From NCBI RefSeq assembly GCF_002960625.1, contig NZ_POJH01000033.1, positions 1 through 61,158 of the forward strand: a DNA stretch of 61,158 nucleotides, in the 5' to 3' direction. Made by a program: the position numbers and the translations under genes. The stretch is from Streptococcus suis. Its GTDB lineage: Bacteria > Bacillota > Bacilli > Lactobacillales > Streptococcaceae. How positions within the stretch are numbered: position 1 is the stretch's first letter; every line of letters begins with the position of its first letter. Below, one piece after another: positions 36,273-45,293 of this stretch. Under the pieces are notes generated by a model that had not been told where the DNA came from, did no database searches, and saw only the letters and a list, made by a program, of their open reading frames with translations.

Positions 36273-38471
36273 GTGAAAAAAATAATTGATCATGTCAAAG
36301 AGTATTCCAAAACTCGTTTTGGCTTCGTCCTCATCCTTCTAGTGATGTATTGGCTCAAAACTCTCTGGGCCTACTATGTTGATTTTAGCTTAGATTTACA
36401 GGGGTTGTTTCAGCATTTCATTGCCATTATCAACCCCTTGCCAATCGGCTTACTCTTAATAGGGCTAGCACTCTATGCCAAACAGACAAAGCTGTTTTAT
36501 GGACTAGCCAGTGGAATGTATTTCCTTCTCTTTGCCTGGCTATTTTCCAACGCTGTTTACTACCGAGAATTTTCAGACTATATTTCCATCTCAACCATGA
36601 TGGCAACTTCTAGTGTTTCCGCAGGTCTTGGTGAAGCAGCTATTAAACTCTTCAGACCGTGGGATCTGGTCTATTTTTTAGACTTTATCACTTTTGCTGT
36701 CCTCCTCTATCGGAAAAATGTCAGTTGGGATAAACAGCCTTTCTATCCAAAGGCTAGCTTTGCTATTACAGCATTCTCTGCCCTGCTTTTCTCCATCAAT
36801 CTATTTTTGGCCGAAGTTGATCGACCTGAATTGTTGACACGGGGGTTTTCAAACACCTATATCGTCAGAGCACTGGGCCTGCCAGCCTTTCTAGGCTACA
36901 ATGCCAACCAAACCTACACAGCCCATAAGGATCGCTCGGGAGCCAATCCAAGTGACCTTGAACCTATTAAACAGTATGTTGAAGAACACTACGCACAGCC
37001 CAATGATAGCTATTTCGGTATCGCCAAGGGGCGCAACGTCATCTATCTCCATCTTGAAAGCCTGCAACAATTTGTCATTGATTACAAGCTAAAGGTTAAT
37101 GGAGCAGAATACGAGGTAACTCCTTTCCTCAATTCCCTCTATCATTCCAACTCTACTTTAGCTTTTTCCAATTTCTTCAATCAAGTAAAGGCAGGTAAAA
37201 CATCCGATGCTGAAACCATGATTGAAACTTCCTTATTTGGATTAAACCAAGGTTCCTTTATGGTCCAGTATGGTGGAAGCAATACCCAGCAGGCTGCTCC
37301 TTATATCCTATCCCAAAACGGTGGCTATACATCTGCTGTCTTCCACGGAAATTCAGCTAGTTTTTGGAATAGAAATAACACCTACAAACAGTGGGGTTAT
37401 AACTATTTCTTTGACCAATCCTACTTCTCTGAAGCCACTGCAGAAAACTCATTCCAATATGGTTTAAATGATAAAATCATGTTTGCAGATTCTATCAAAT
37501 ATTTGGAACGGATACAGCAACCATTTTATGCTAAATTCATTACCGTATCCAACCACTATCCTTATACCACCAGCTTGATTGGCGATGAGAAAGGATTTCC
37601 CCTGGCTGATACGGATGATGAAACTATTAACGGCTATTTTGCAACTGCCAACTACTTGGATACTTCCATCAAGTCCTTCTTTGACTATTTGAAGGCAACT
37701 GGTCTCTACGAACATTCCGTTATTGTCCTCTACGGCGACCACTATGGCATATCGAATTCGCGAAATCCAGATTTGGCTCCACTCTTGAATAAGGACCCGC
37801 AAACTTGGACAGAATTTGACAATGCCATGCTCCAACGAGTTCCCTATATGATTGTCGTCCCAGGTATGACCAATGGTGGAATCTTCCATACATTTGGAGG
37901 TGAGATTGACGCCCTACCAACACTGGAACACCTACTTGGTATAAAGGCAAATCAATTCTTACAGGTTGGGCAGGATCTATTGTCCCCTCAAAACAAACAA
38001 ATCGTGGCTCTCCGTACAGAAGGAAGCTTCATTACACCCAAATATACCAGCTACGCAGGAAAGATTTACTATACCGAAACGGGTATTGAAATTACCAATC
38101 CAGATGAAACAACCCAGAAAGAAATTGATGCCATTAAGGAAGCAGCCTCTGCCCAACTTGCTGCTAGTGATGCCATTCAAACTGGGGACCTCATTCGTTT
38201 CTTTGATAACGGCCTGCCTGCTTTAGATGCTAGCCAATTCAACTACATTGATTCATTGGCTGCTGAGATTGCACTAGAAAATGAGCTAGGGGCTAAATCA
38301 ACCAGTTTATATAGTAAAAATGGTAATAAATCAACTGTCGATTTATTTAATGCACCAAGTTACCTAGAATTAAACGGCAGTTCCACAAGCAGTACAGCCA
38401 GTTCAAGTGCGGAAAGCAGTGCTACAACCTCTACATCAACCAGTACAGTATCTAGTTCTTCTAACGAATAG
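36273..38471 (+). CDS. LTA synthase family protein (glycerol-phosphate transferase)
   Basis: A 732-residue membrane enzyme with a GTG start. Five or so membrane segments in the first 190 residues, then an extracellular sulfatase-type domain from about 250: NVIYLHLESLQQFVID (metal Glu), the catalytic Thr in AGKTSDAETMIETSLFG, HGNSASFWNRN, FITVSNHYPYTT and YGDHYGIS. The tail is very rich in Ser/Thr (last 35 residues). LtaS moves glycerol phosphate from phosphatidylglycerol to lipoteichoic acid. The Ser-rich tail is unusual and could be disordered. A paralogue-like protein is at 57991-60540, so the substrate could also be another wall polymer. Confidence 0.87.
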   Translation: MKKIIDHVKEYSKTRFGFVLILLVMYWLKTLWAYYVDFSLDLQGLFQHFIAIINPLPIGLLLIGLALYAKQTKLFYGLASGMYFLLFAWLFSNAVYYREFSDYISISTMMATSSVSAGLGEAAIKLFRPWDLVYFLDFITFAVLLYRKNVSWDKQPFYPKASFAITAFSALLFSINLFLAEVDRPELLTRGFSNTYIVRALGLPAFLGYNANQTYTAHKDRSGANPSDLEPIKQYVEEHYAQPNDSYFGIAKGRNVIYLHLESLQQFVIDYKLKVNGAEYEVTPFLNSLYHSNSTLAFSNFFNQVKAGKTSDAETMIETSLFGLNQGSFMVQYGGSNTQQAAPYILSQNGGYTSAVFHGNSASFWNRNNTYKQWGYNYFFDQSYFSEATAENSFQYGLNDKIMFADSIKYLERIQQPFYAKFITVSNHYPYTTSLIGDEKGFPLADTDDETINGYFATANYLDTSIKSFFDYLKATGLYEHSVIVLYGDHYGISNSRNPDLAPLLNKDPQTWTEFDNAMLQRVPYMIVVPGMTNGGIFHTFGGEIDALPTLEHLLGIKANQFLQVGQDLLSPQNKQIVALRTEGSFITPKYTSYAGKIYYTETGIEITNPDETTQKEIDAIKEAASAQLAASDAIQTGDLIRFFDNGLPALDASQFNYIDSLAAEIALENELGAKSTSLYSKNGNKSTVDLFNAPSYLELNGSSTSSTASSSAESSATTSTSTSTVSSSSNE

Positions 38472-38487
38472 AGGTTCAATTAGAAAC

Positions 38488-38534
38488 AAAAGCCATGGTG
38501 ATACCCCTGAAATAAGGTTGTCACCATGGCTTTT
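38488..38534 (+). terminator. Terminator after the LTA-synthase-like gene
   Basis: AAAGCCATGGTGA pairs with TCACCATGGCTTT, 13 bp, followed by TTAAAAATTC. It begins 17 bp after the stop. Confidence 0.8.
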
Positions 38535-38636
38535 AAAAATTCTACTATTCAATTTATCTCCAAATGTCAAAATATTCCTAATATACCTACCTTTACCATT
38601 TGATTGACTTTCAGCTACATACTACTAGAATTGGCC

Positions 38637-38685
38637 ATATACAGAAAAAATCCTGGAAAAGCTTCCAAGATTTTCTTCTGTATAT
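38637..38685 (-). terminator. Terminator after rplT
   Basis: ATATACAGAA pairs with TTCTGTATAT, with an inner TGGAA/TTCCA stem. It begins just beyond the rplT stop on the minus strand, in the convergent gap with the LTA-synthase-like gene. Confidence 0.75.
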
Positions 38686-38691
38686 GTTGTC

Positions 38692-39051
38692 TTACTTAGC
38701 AAGTTTTGCTTTTGCTGCGTCAGCAAGAGCTGTGAATGCTGCTGCATCGTTTACTGCTAAGTCAGCAAGCATTTTACGGTTTACTTCGATTTCAGCCAAT
38801 TTCAAACCATGCATCAATTGTGAGTATGACAAACCGTTCATGCGAGCAGCCGCATTGATACGAGTGATCCACAATTTACGGAAATCACGTTTTTTCTGAC
38901 GGCGGTCACGGTATGCATAGTAGTAAGAGTTCATTACTTGTTCTTTCGCTGTGCGGAACAAGAGATGTTTAGCTCCATAGTAACCTTTAGCTAATTTTAA
39001 AATACGTTTACGGCGTTTACGAGAAACAACGCCACCTTTAACACGTGCCAT
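38692..39051 (-). CDS. rplT: 50S ribosomal protein L20
   Basis: A 119-residue basic protein: [40 protein letters not shown], and the globular C-terminal part with [20 protein letters not shown]. It is an assembly protein of the large subunit. In Firmicutes L20 binds its own operon leader and lowers expression; a leader of this type lies at 39862-40022. Confidence 0.97.
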   Translation of the reverse strand: MARVKGGVVSRKRRKRILKLAKGYYGAKHLLFRTAKEQVMNSYYYAYRDRRQKKRDFRKLWITRINAAARMNGLSYSQLMHGLKLAEIEVNRKMLADLAVNDAAAFTALADAAKAKLAK

Positions 39052-39104
39052 TTAATTTTCCTCCAAATAATTCAAAAAAGTAATTGTGCAATACTGATGC
39101 GAGA

Positions 39105-39305
39105 TTAACGCATTTGTGTAAGCATTGACTTGATACGCTTAAAGTCACCAGCATGTACCATACCTGCTTTACGAAGGTGACGACGTTGTTTTTTAGTTTT
39201 ACCGTGGAAACGGTGTGAAGTATAAGCGCGGAAGCGTTTCAATCCACCAGAACCTGTACGTTTAAAACGTTTAGCTGATGCGCGGTGAGTTTTTTGTTTT
39301 GGCAT
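39105..39305 (-). CDS. rpmI: 50S ribosomal protein L35
   Basis: A 66-residue basic protein ([35 protein letters not shown]). Lies between infC and rplT, the conserved order. Confidence 0.97.
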   Translation of the reverse strand: MPKQKTHRASAKRFKRTGSGGLKRFRAYTSHRFHGKTKKQRRHLRKAGMVHAGDFKRIKSMLTQMR

Positions 39306-39332
39306 TTTAATTCTCCTTTTAGCGTAAAAAGC

Positions 39333-39854
39333 TTATTTTTTATCTGAAGCTGGGGCCAATTGCATAAACATTTGACGTCCGTCCATCTTAGCACGTTGTT
39401 CGATAATAGCAATATCTTGGGTTGCTTCGGCGAACTCAGCTAATACTTTCGCTCCAACTTCTTTGTGGGTAATCATACGACCCTTGAAACGGATCGAAAC
39501 CTTAACCTTATTTCCTTTTTCAAGGAATTTACGGGCATGACGAAGTTTTGTGTCAAAGTCCCCTTTATCAATAACTGGGCTAAGACGCACTTCTTTTACA
39601 GTGACAACACTTTGTTTCTTGCGTTGTTCTTTCTGCTTTTTCTGATATTCAAATTTGAACTTACCGTAGTCCATAATTTTAGCTACTGGTGGTTTAGCTT
39701 GCGGTTGAATCAAGACTAAATCCACGTTTGCACTATCAGCAATGGCCTGAGCCTCATTGAGCGGTTTGATTCCCAACTGTTCACCCTCAAGACCGATAAG
39801 ACGAACTTCACGCACTCGAATTTCATCATTGATGAACAAATCTTGCTTTGCTAT
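39333..39854 (-). CDS. infC: Translation initiation factor IF-3, probable AUA start
   Basis: The protein has IF3 N-terminal ([20 protein letters not shown]) and C-terminal domains ([40 protein letters not shown]). The first in-frame conventional codon is TTG at 39839 but has no ribosome-binding site. Homologues begin about five residues earlier (AKQDLF). There the codon is ATA at 39852-39854, with GAGGTG 8 nt upstream. IF3 rejects non-standard start codons, and infC genes use this for autoregulation (AUU in E. coli and Bacillus). An AUA start is therefore the best reading, giving about 173 residues. Confidence 0.9.
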   Translation of the reverse strand: MAKQDLFINDEIRVREVRLIGLEGEQLGIKPLNEAQAIADSANVDLVLIQPQAKPPVAKIMDYGKFKFEYQKKQKEQRKKQSVVTVKEVRLSPVIDKGDFDTKLRHARKFLEKGNKVKVSIRFKGRMITHKEVGAKVLAEFAEATQDIAIIEQRAKMDGRQMFMQLAPASDKK

Positions 39855-39861
39855 GGCTTTT

Positions 39862-40022
39862 CACCTCATTTTATATTTTTCGAGAAAAACGAAACGGACT
39901 TGCTAAACAAGTCCGCACTACACCATTATTCTTTCCGAAGAAATCTTAATCCGTAGAGCCAGACAACGTTAGTCGCAAGGCGAGAAGCTCTCACTTCTGC
40001 TTTTCTCAATACGACTATTCTA
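39862..40022 (-). ncRNA. L20-type leader of infC-rpmI-rplT with internal terminator
   Basis: The 160-nt leader contains a strong terminator (CGGACTTG-TTTAG-CAAGTCCG then TTTCGTTTTT, 39884-39916) just before the infC ribosome-binding site, and upstream paired segments such as GCAGAAGTGAGAGCTTCT. Position, length and the terminator agree with L20-binding leaders of Firmicutes that terminate transcription when L20 is in excess. Class assigned by context. Confidence 0.65.
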
Positions 40023-40034
40023 ACACGTCCAAAA

Positions 40035-40712
40035 CTACTTGTCAAGAATTTCTTTCGCTTTTTCTGAAATAAATTTCACTACACCTTCGATGGATACACC
40101 TGTTGTATCAAATGTGATGGCATCGTCAGCAGCTTTCAAAGGTGAAACCTCCCGAGTACTGTCTTTCAGATCACGAGCCGCAATCTCCTCTTTCAAGATT
40201 TCCAAGTCTGTTTCGATGCCACGTTCCGTATTTTCCTTAAAACGACGAAGGGCACGCTCCTCTACTGAGGCAATCAGGAAAATCTTAAGTTCAGCTTGAG
40301 GCAAGACGACTGTACCAATGTCACGGCCGTCCATAACAATGCCACCCGCTTGGGCAATCTCCTGTTGCAAGCGAACCAACTCTTCTCGTACCAAGGGAAG
40401 TGCCGCAACTGCCGACACATTGTTAGTTACTTGATTATCACGAATGGGTAAGGTAACATCCTGCTCACCAACAAATACCTGTTGTTGCCCTTGCGCATCC
40501 CTACCAAAACGAATAGGATGTTGAGCAAGCAAGGTCACAATACCATCTTGGTCAGTAACATCAATACCATTTTGCAAGGCCAAATAAGTCGCAGAACGGT
40601 ACATGGCTCCTGTATCTAAGTAAGTATAGCCAAAATCTTTAGCGATAATCTTGGCAACGGTTGACTTGCCACTCGATGCAGGACCGTCAATAGCAATTTG
40701 AATGGATTTCAT
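40035..40712 (-). CDS. cmk: Cytidylate kinase
   Basis: A 225-residue enzyme phosphorylating CMP/dCMP. P-loop [56 protein letters not shown] and [13 protein letters not shown]. It follows the LysM gene by 8 bp. Confidence 0.96.
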   Translation of the reverse strand: MKSIQIAIDGPASSGKSTVAKIIAKDFGYTYLDTGAMYRSATYLALQNGIDVTDQDGIVTLLAQHPIRFGRDAQGQQQVFVGEQDVTLPIRDNQVTNNVSAVAALPLVREELVRLQQEIAQAGGIVMDGRDIGTVVLPQAELKIFLIASVEERALRRFKENTERGIETDLEILKEEIAARDLKDSTREVSPLKAADDAITFDTTGVSIEGVVKFISEKAKEILDK

Positions 40713-40720
40713 AATACCTC

Positions 40721-41224
40721 TTATCTAATGCGGACAATATCACCTGGGTGAGCCAACCAAGAACCTGTCGCCATTTTTTCAGGATTTAAACGCTCTAACT
40801 CAGCAATGGAAATACCACCACGTGCCGCCAATGCTCCAACTCCCTCCCCAGCTTGAACTGTTAGGGTAGAACCATCTGCAGCTTCTGTCAAGCTTGAACT
40901 AGTTTCCGTAGTTTCAGCTGTATCTATCACTTCCGTTTCCTCTGTTTCTGTGACTTCTGTTTCAGTCGTCGTTTCCGTAGGGACAGTTGAACTTTCTGCT
41001 ACAACAGCAGCATTGCTTGGATTGTAAAACTCTTTCGTCGAATCCGTCTTACTGCCACCAACAGATAGATAGAAGGCAATTGCCCCTATAATGATGACAA
41101 TGATAAAGAAAATAATAGCCAGTACGGTAAATACTTTCGTACTTGCCAATCCTTTACTCAAGCGGTCTTTACGACTTGCTGCAGCTGTTTGATACACTTC
41201 TTCATTCCATGGCTCTTGTGACAT
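40721..41224 (-). CDS. SAG1386/EF1546-family surface protein with LysM
   Basis: A 167-residue protein: basic cytoplasmic N-terminus, membrane segment [20 protein letters not shown] (about 31-50), Thr/Glu-rich stalk ([16 protein letters not shown]) and a C-terminal LysM-like domain ([29 protein letters not shown]) expected to bind peptidoglycan. Conserved beside cmk in streptococci. Function unknown. Confidence 0.85.
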   Translation of the reverse strand: MSQEPWNEEVYQTAAASRKDRLSKGLASTKVFTVLAIIFFIIVIIIGAIAFYLSVGGSKTDSTKEFYNPSNAAVVAESSTVPTETTTETEVTETEETEVIDTAETTETSSSLTEAADGSTLTVQAGEGVGALAARGGISIAELERLNPEKMATGSWLAHPGDIVRIR

Positions 41225-41274
41225 TCTCGGGACAACTCCTTGTTTTTTTCTAAAAATATGATTAAAATAATAGT

Positions 41275-41469
41275 ATGAAAATAAAACTTATTCCTGACCG
41301 GTGCATTGCCTGTGGGCTATGCCAAACCTATTCACCTGTGTTTGATTATGATGACGACGGTATTGTGATTTTTTCAGATAGAAAGAACCTAGAAAGAGAT
41401 AGCGACCTAACTCCCGATATACTCGAAGCCATCAAATCCTGCCCTACCAAAGCCATTTCACTGGATTGA
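41275..41469 (+). CDS. fer: Ferredoxin, single 4Fe-4S type
   Basis: A 64-residue protein with CIACGLC and a distant SCPTKAI, i.e. four Cys for one cluster (CxxCxxC...CP). The acidic middle (DYDDDG) is typical of this family. Divergent from the LysM gene, convergent with the EbsA-like gene with a 12-bp overlap of ends. Redox partner unknown. Confidence 0.92.
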   Translation: MKIKLIPDRCIACGLCQTYSPVFDYDDDGIVIFSDRKNLERDSDLTPDILEAIKSCPTKAISLD

Positions 41470-41946
41470 TTTGGCTTTTTTTGCATAATAAATTTCAAAA
41501 TAATCTTGCTTGATCAGATGATCAGACAAAATTACTTCTCCAGAAAATGCAGGATGTAGGGCTAAATGATTCACAAAAAATTTTTTAGGCCATTTCCGCA
41601 TATAATAGACCTTACCATCCGGTAATTCGTCAGAAAATATGCGAACAGCGATATAAGAAACTTCCACTTTTGTTATTTGAGCAATTTCAATATCTTGAAT
41701 GGCAAATAGATTAGCCGTAACAATACGTAAATGGGTTTCTTTTATTTCAAAATACCTATGTAATCCTAGGATTACTAGCAGTAAAAAAAGAAATACTAGC
41801 AAAAGAAATAGACCTGATACGCGTAGTTTTTCCAACAATAGCGTCATACTCATGAAAAGTGGAATGAAGGTAAGTGACCAGTAAATAACACCCCAGGAAA
41901 GTTCTGGTTGCCAATGGTAACGAATTTTACCAAAAATTTTGATCAT
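41458..41946 (-). CDS. EbsA-family membrane protein
   Basis: A 162-residue protein with two membrane segments (WGVIYWSLTFIPLFMSMTLL and LFLLLVFLFLLLVILGL) and a cytoplasmic C-terminal half (KVYYMRKWPKKFFVNHLALH). It resembles the EbsA family found next to cmk and ferredoxin in streptococci and enterococci. Role not established. Confidence 0.75.
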   Translation of the reverse strand: MIKIFGKIRYHWQPELSWGVIYWSLTFIPLFMSMTLLLEKLRVSGLFLLLVFLFLLLVILGLHRYFEIKETHLRIVTANLFAIQDIEIAQITKVEVSYIAVRIFSDELPDGKVYYMRKWPKKFFVNHLALHPAFSGEVILSDHLIKQDYFEIYYAKKAKSIQ

Positions 41947-41973
41947 ATCGGACCTCCATCTATTATTCTAGCA

Positions 41974-42012
41974 CAAAACAAGAGATTTTCCTATGAAAAT
42001 CTCTTGTTTTTG
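41974..42012 (-). terminator. Terminator of the rhamnose-polysaccharide operon
   Basis: ACAAGAGATTTTC pairs with GAAAATCTCTTGT around CTAT, with A/T runs on both sides. It lies between the last glycosyltransferase and the EbsA-like gene, so it could act in both directions. Confidence 0.75.
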
Positions 42013-42103
42013 AAATTTTTTATTACATTTACATGACAATACTTAGTCGAGTGTAAAATAATTGAAATGGTTTTGAAATGTTTTATATAAAAAGAACCTT
42101 CTC

Positions 42104-42874
42104 TTAACCATTTGTATCTTGGCTTTTGATATAGTATCTTAAAAGAAACTTAGCAATAAAGGTTGGCCAGAATAACAAATACATTTCATAATCTTCTTTT
42201 GTACGAATGTTTTTCTCAATACTGTTGGTTGTTTCGGATTCTTCATGAATACGATGATACATCAGACTCTCATCAACAAAGGTAAAGCTACCATTTTTTT
42301 GTGCAATTTGATACCAAGCAAACCAATCAAGTGAAACTTTCATTTCTTCATTGAACTTGAAATCATTCAGTTTTTTCAAATTGTAGGTTACAGCTGGACA
42401 AGAAATTGGATTGCCGAATGCTAAGACTCTATTACGCCAAAATTTCCACTTTGGAAAAACAGCAATCGTCCGCAACATCAACTTTTTGATTTTCAAGTTT
42501 GTTGTAAGGGGAATTACCTCGCCATCCTTCACTTCCTGATAATCCGAATAAGAAATGAGAGTTTCATCAGTTAGAGATGACATTATTTTTTGAGCATAAT
42601 CAGCTAAATAGATATCATCCTGGTGAACTATCGTTGCATATTGAGTTTGAACAAAGGACAAGGCATTATTCCAATCTTTACCAATACCACCACCAACTGA
42701 CGAAAAGTACGGAAGCTCATACTTCTCACAAAGCTCTTGAATATAGTTACTTGGAGTACTCGTGTAGAGGATAATATTCGATTTTAAAGTCTGGTTTATC
42801 AAGGATTGAATACATTCCTCCAAATACCGACTATCGCCATAGGCACAGATAACAAACGTATGATTACTCTGCAT
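42104..42874 (-). CDS. Glycosyltransferase family 2, side-chain enzyme
   Basis: About 256 residues from ATG 42874, which overlaps the stop of the upstream DUF2304 gene (11 bp). GT-A fold with TFVICAYGDSRYLEECIQSL, NALSFVQTQYATIVHQDDIY (HQDD in the DXD position) and a conserved YHRIHEESETTN near the C-terminus. Related enzymes are found at the ends of rhamnan clusters. Sugar not predictable. The last 20 residues are basic. Confidence 0.8.
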   Translation of the reverse strand: MQSNHTFVICAYGDSRYLEECIQSLINQTLKSNIILYTSTPSNYIQELCEKYELPYFSSVGGGIGKDWNNALSFVQTQYATIVHQDDIYLADYAQKIMSSLTDETLISYSDYQEVKDGEVIPLTTNLKIKKLMLRTIAVFPKWKFWRNRVLAFGNPISCPAVTYNLKKLNDFKFNEEMKVSLDWFAWYQIAQKNGSFTFVDESLMYHRIHEESETTNSIEKNIRTKEDYEMYLLFWPTFIAKFLLRYYIKSQDTNG

Positions 42875-43220
42875 CAGATTCCTCCAACTCAGCAATTCTT
42901 TTTTTAGCCATTGATACTTCCTGGATTAAATTTTTAATCTGCTGCTTTTGTTGAGAAAGGGCCATACTATGTAAAAATCCAATCACTAATAGAATAAAAA
43001 TGGCCACAGATAACAAGAAGTTCGAAGTCAAACCAAATCCAAATAATCGAGCCAATTGCACCGGAATAACTTCAAATAAAGCAAATACAATCATTCCAAA
43101 ACCAATCACTATCCACATAAAAGCATGCTCGAATAGTATATTGTTTTTGTTGATATTACGGAAAATAAAGTAGAGAAAACCGATTGAGGCTATCAGCATT
43201 GCAAGGGATTGAACTGTCAT
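42864..43220 (-). CDS. DUF2304 small membrane protein (GacJ-like)
   Basis: About 118 residues from ATG 43220 with GGAGGGAG just upstream; the longer frame extends into the previous gene. Three hydrophobic segments (SLAMLIASIGFLYFIF, FMWIVIGFGMIVFALFEVI, LLSVAIFILLVIGFLHSMAL) and a coiled C-terminus (KNLIQEVSMAKKRIAELEES). In group A streptococcus GacJ, of this family, stimulates the GacI polyprenyl-phosphate GlcNAc transferase. The pairing here with a GacI-like gene is the same. Confidence 0.8.
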   Translation of the reverse strand: MTVQSLAMLIASIGFLYFIFRNINKNNILFEHAFMWIVIGFGMIVFALFEVIPVQLARLFGFGLTSNFLLSVAIFILLVIGFLHSMALSQQKQQIKNLIQEVSMAKKRIAELEESDAE

Positions 43221-43936
43221 TACTCTCCCTCCTTCATTAATGATGCAATCAAGATTGATGAACAAACCTCTACCATATAACGAATGGATTTTAATGGTGT
43301 TATGGAAGAAACACCTCCTGCTCTTTCAAACATATTAGCCGGTGCTTCTACCACCTTAAAATTCTGCTTCATCAAATGCACACTTGATTCTGGTTCTGGA
43401 TATTTCGTAGGGTATCTTCTAGCGAATTGAGCAATCACTTTTCTATTTCCTAATCGATAACCTGATGTTGTATCCCAAATTCGTTTACCTGTAGTTAGTT
43501 TTATCATATTTGAAATAACTCCTATTCCAAATCGTCTCATAAAACTGGTCTGGAATTCTGACAAAGTCTCACCAACAAAACGAGAACCAATCACCATATC
43601 AGCCTCACCAGCTAAGATGGGTTGCATTAAGCTATTTAAAGAACGAATATCGTGTTGCCCGTCGCCATCAAACTGAACAGCAACATCATAACCATTTTCC
43701 AAGGCATATTTGTATCCTGTTTGGACTGCACCACCAATTCCCAAATTTTGTACCAAGTGAATGGCATTTAACTTATTTTGGATCAAAATTTGCTTTGTGC
43801 TATCCGTTGAACCATCATTAATGACCAAGTAATCTAATTGGAAATTAACACTTTTTCTATAATCTATAATTCCCTGAACAGTTTGAAGAATGCTTTCTTC
43901 TTCGTTGTAGGCAGGGATAATCATTAGTACTTTCAT
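43220..43936 (-). CDS. Polyprenyl-phosphate glycosyltransferase (GacI-like, GT2)
   Basis: A 238-residue cytoplasmic GT2: MIIPAYNEEESILQTVQGII, YLVINDGSTDSTKQ, VQFDGDGQHD (DXD), GSRFVGE and TTSGYRLGNRKV. It lacks the C-terminal membrane helices of DPM1/GtrB relatives; the partner DUF2304 protein may anchor it. Expected reaction is transfer of a sugar (GlcNAc in GacI) from a UDP-donor to undecaprenyl phosphate for side-chain addition on the outer face. Sugar identity is inference. Confidence 0.83.
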   Translation of the reverse strand: MKVLMIIPAYNEEESILQTVQGIIDYRKSVNFQLDYLVINDGSTDSTKQILIQNKLNAIHLVQNLGIGGAVQTGYKYALENGYDVAVQFDGDGQHDIRSLNSLMQPILAGEADMVIGSRFVGETLSEFQTSFMRRFGIGVISNMIKLTTGKRIWDTTSGYRLGNRKVIAQFARRYPTKYPEPESSVHLMKQNFKVVEAPANMFERAGGVSSITPLKSIRYMVEVCSSILIASLMKEGE

Positions 43937-44039
43937 TTTTTCTCTCTAAAACTAGAATTCTATATAACTTTTTAGATTCTACTTACTCATTTGAAGAAAC
44001 TATAATATAAATATTTTATCATAGCTATCCTATTATTCA

Positions 44040-45293
44040 TTAAAGTCGAAGTTTATGTCTGATTTTTGTCGCGATCTTGCTGATCAATCTTGCATAACGC
44101 TCTAATCTTGTTGGATGCATATTCAAAGTCAATAACTCTTTTATGTGACTTAAATTTGTATTTTGGTGTCCAGTATATTCTAAGTGATTGATGCCGTTCA
44201 GTATTTCTTTATAGGCAACTTCCGGTGTATATAGAGTACGTAAACGTTCCACATCAAGCCGAGCCCTATCTGAAAAATTTCTAAAGGATTCAATCACTTG
44301 CTCTAATTTAGTCACCAACTCTTCTATATCGCCCAATTTATAAATTTGACCTGCTGAGAATATTTCAAATGCCGTCAAATGCCCTAAATTATCTGATAGA
44401 ATTACTGGAAGCCCTCTTAAGATTGCTTCAACATAGACTAAGCCAAAAGTTTCCATAGATGAGGGGAAAACACAGATATCTCTATCAGTTACTTCTTCCC
44501 AAGGATTATCTAAGTTACCTAAAAATTTAACATTTTTCTGTAATTTATTTTCATGGATATATTCATCACAAATAGCTTTATATTTACTATCCCATCCTCC
44601 AATAAAAACCAATTCAATATCTAATCTATTTAGTGTCTTATATGCTTTTATAAGTTCTAATTGATTTTTTCCTTCTGTTAATCGACCAACAGAAACAATT
44701 CTAACTTGATTGCCTTTTTTTAAAACTTTTGTTTCTTGCTCAGTATAAGAAATAAACGAATGGACTTTCTTATTAAATAGTGGTGTTAAAAAATTATTTA
44801 ACTCTCCAGTCACACTAAATAATTCTGAAGAATACTCTTCTATGAAGTCAATTTTATCAGCATAATAAGCAAACTCATTTTTAGGAAATTCATGAATTAG
44901 CCAGAAATGGGGAACCTTTTGACATGAGGCAGCAATTGCTCCTTGAAAAACATTAACAGTATTTGAAATAACCAAGTCTATCTCATTTTGATCAATAATT
45001 TCAGCTATGTCTTGAACATTCTGGCGATAGTAGCTTGTAGCCTCTTCTCTATTAAGGATTTCTCCACCTGGTGCATCCGGCCACCACCACTTGACGGTTG
45101 GCAAATAGTAATTCTTAACCCCTATCATTTTATAAAGTTGCTCATGCTTATCTTGTGGTTCCCCTCCTATTGCATGAGTAACATTTATAACTGTGTGTCC
45201 CAGTTGAATAAGGTACTTCATTAGATAATAAATAGACTTCTCCGCACCATTATCCATACTAGTCGTAGGAGAAATAAACAAAATACGTTTCAT
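44040..45293 (-). CDS. Glycosyltransferase family 4
   Basis: A 417-residue GT-B enzyme: N-terminal ISPTTSMDNGAEKSIYYLMK, and the donor domain with RIVSVGRLTEGKNQLELIKA, FIGGWDSKY and the retaining-GT Glu motif FPSSMETFGLVYVEAILRGL. Its ATG overlaps the stop of the RgpF-GT4 gene (TAATG). Probably adds a backbone or side-chain sugar of the surface polysaccharide. Separated by 100 bp from the GacI-like gene. Confidence 0.85.
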   Translation of the reverse strand: MKRILFISPTTSMDNGAEKSIYYLMKYLIQLGHTVINVTHAIGGEPQDKHEQLYKMIGVKNYYLPTVKWWWPDAPGGEILNREEATSYYRQNVQDIAEIIDQNEIDLVISNTVNVFQGAIAASCQKVPHFWLIHEFPKNEFAYYADKIDFIEEYSSELFSVTGELNNFLTPLFNKKVHSFISYTEQETKVLKKGNQVRIVSVGRLTEGKNQLELIKAYKTLNRLDIELVFIGGWDSKYKAICDEYIHENKLQKNVKFLGNLDNPWEEVTDRDICVFPSSMETFGLVYVEAILRGLPVILSDNLGHLTAFEIFSAGQIYKLGDIEELVTKLEQVIESFRNFSDRARLDVERLRTLYTPEVAYKEILNGINHLEYTGHQNTNLSHIKELLTLNMHPTRLERYARLISKIATKIRHKLRL

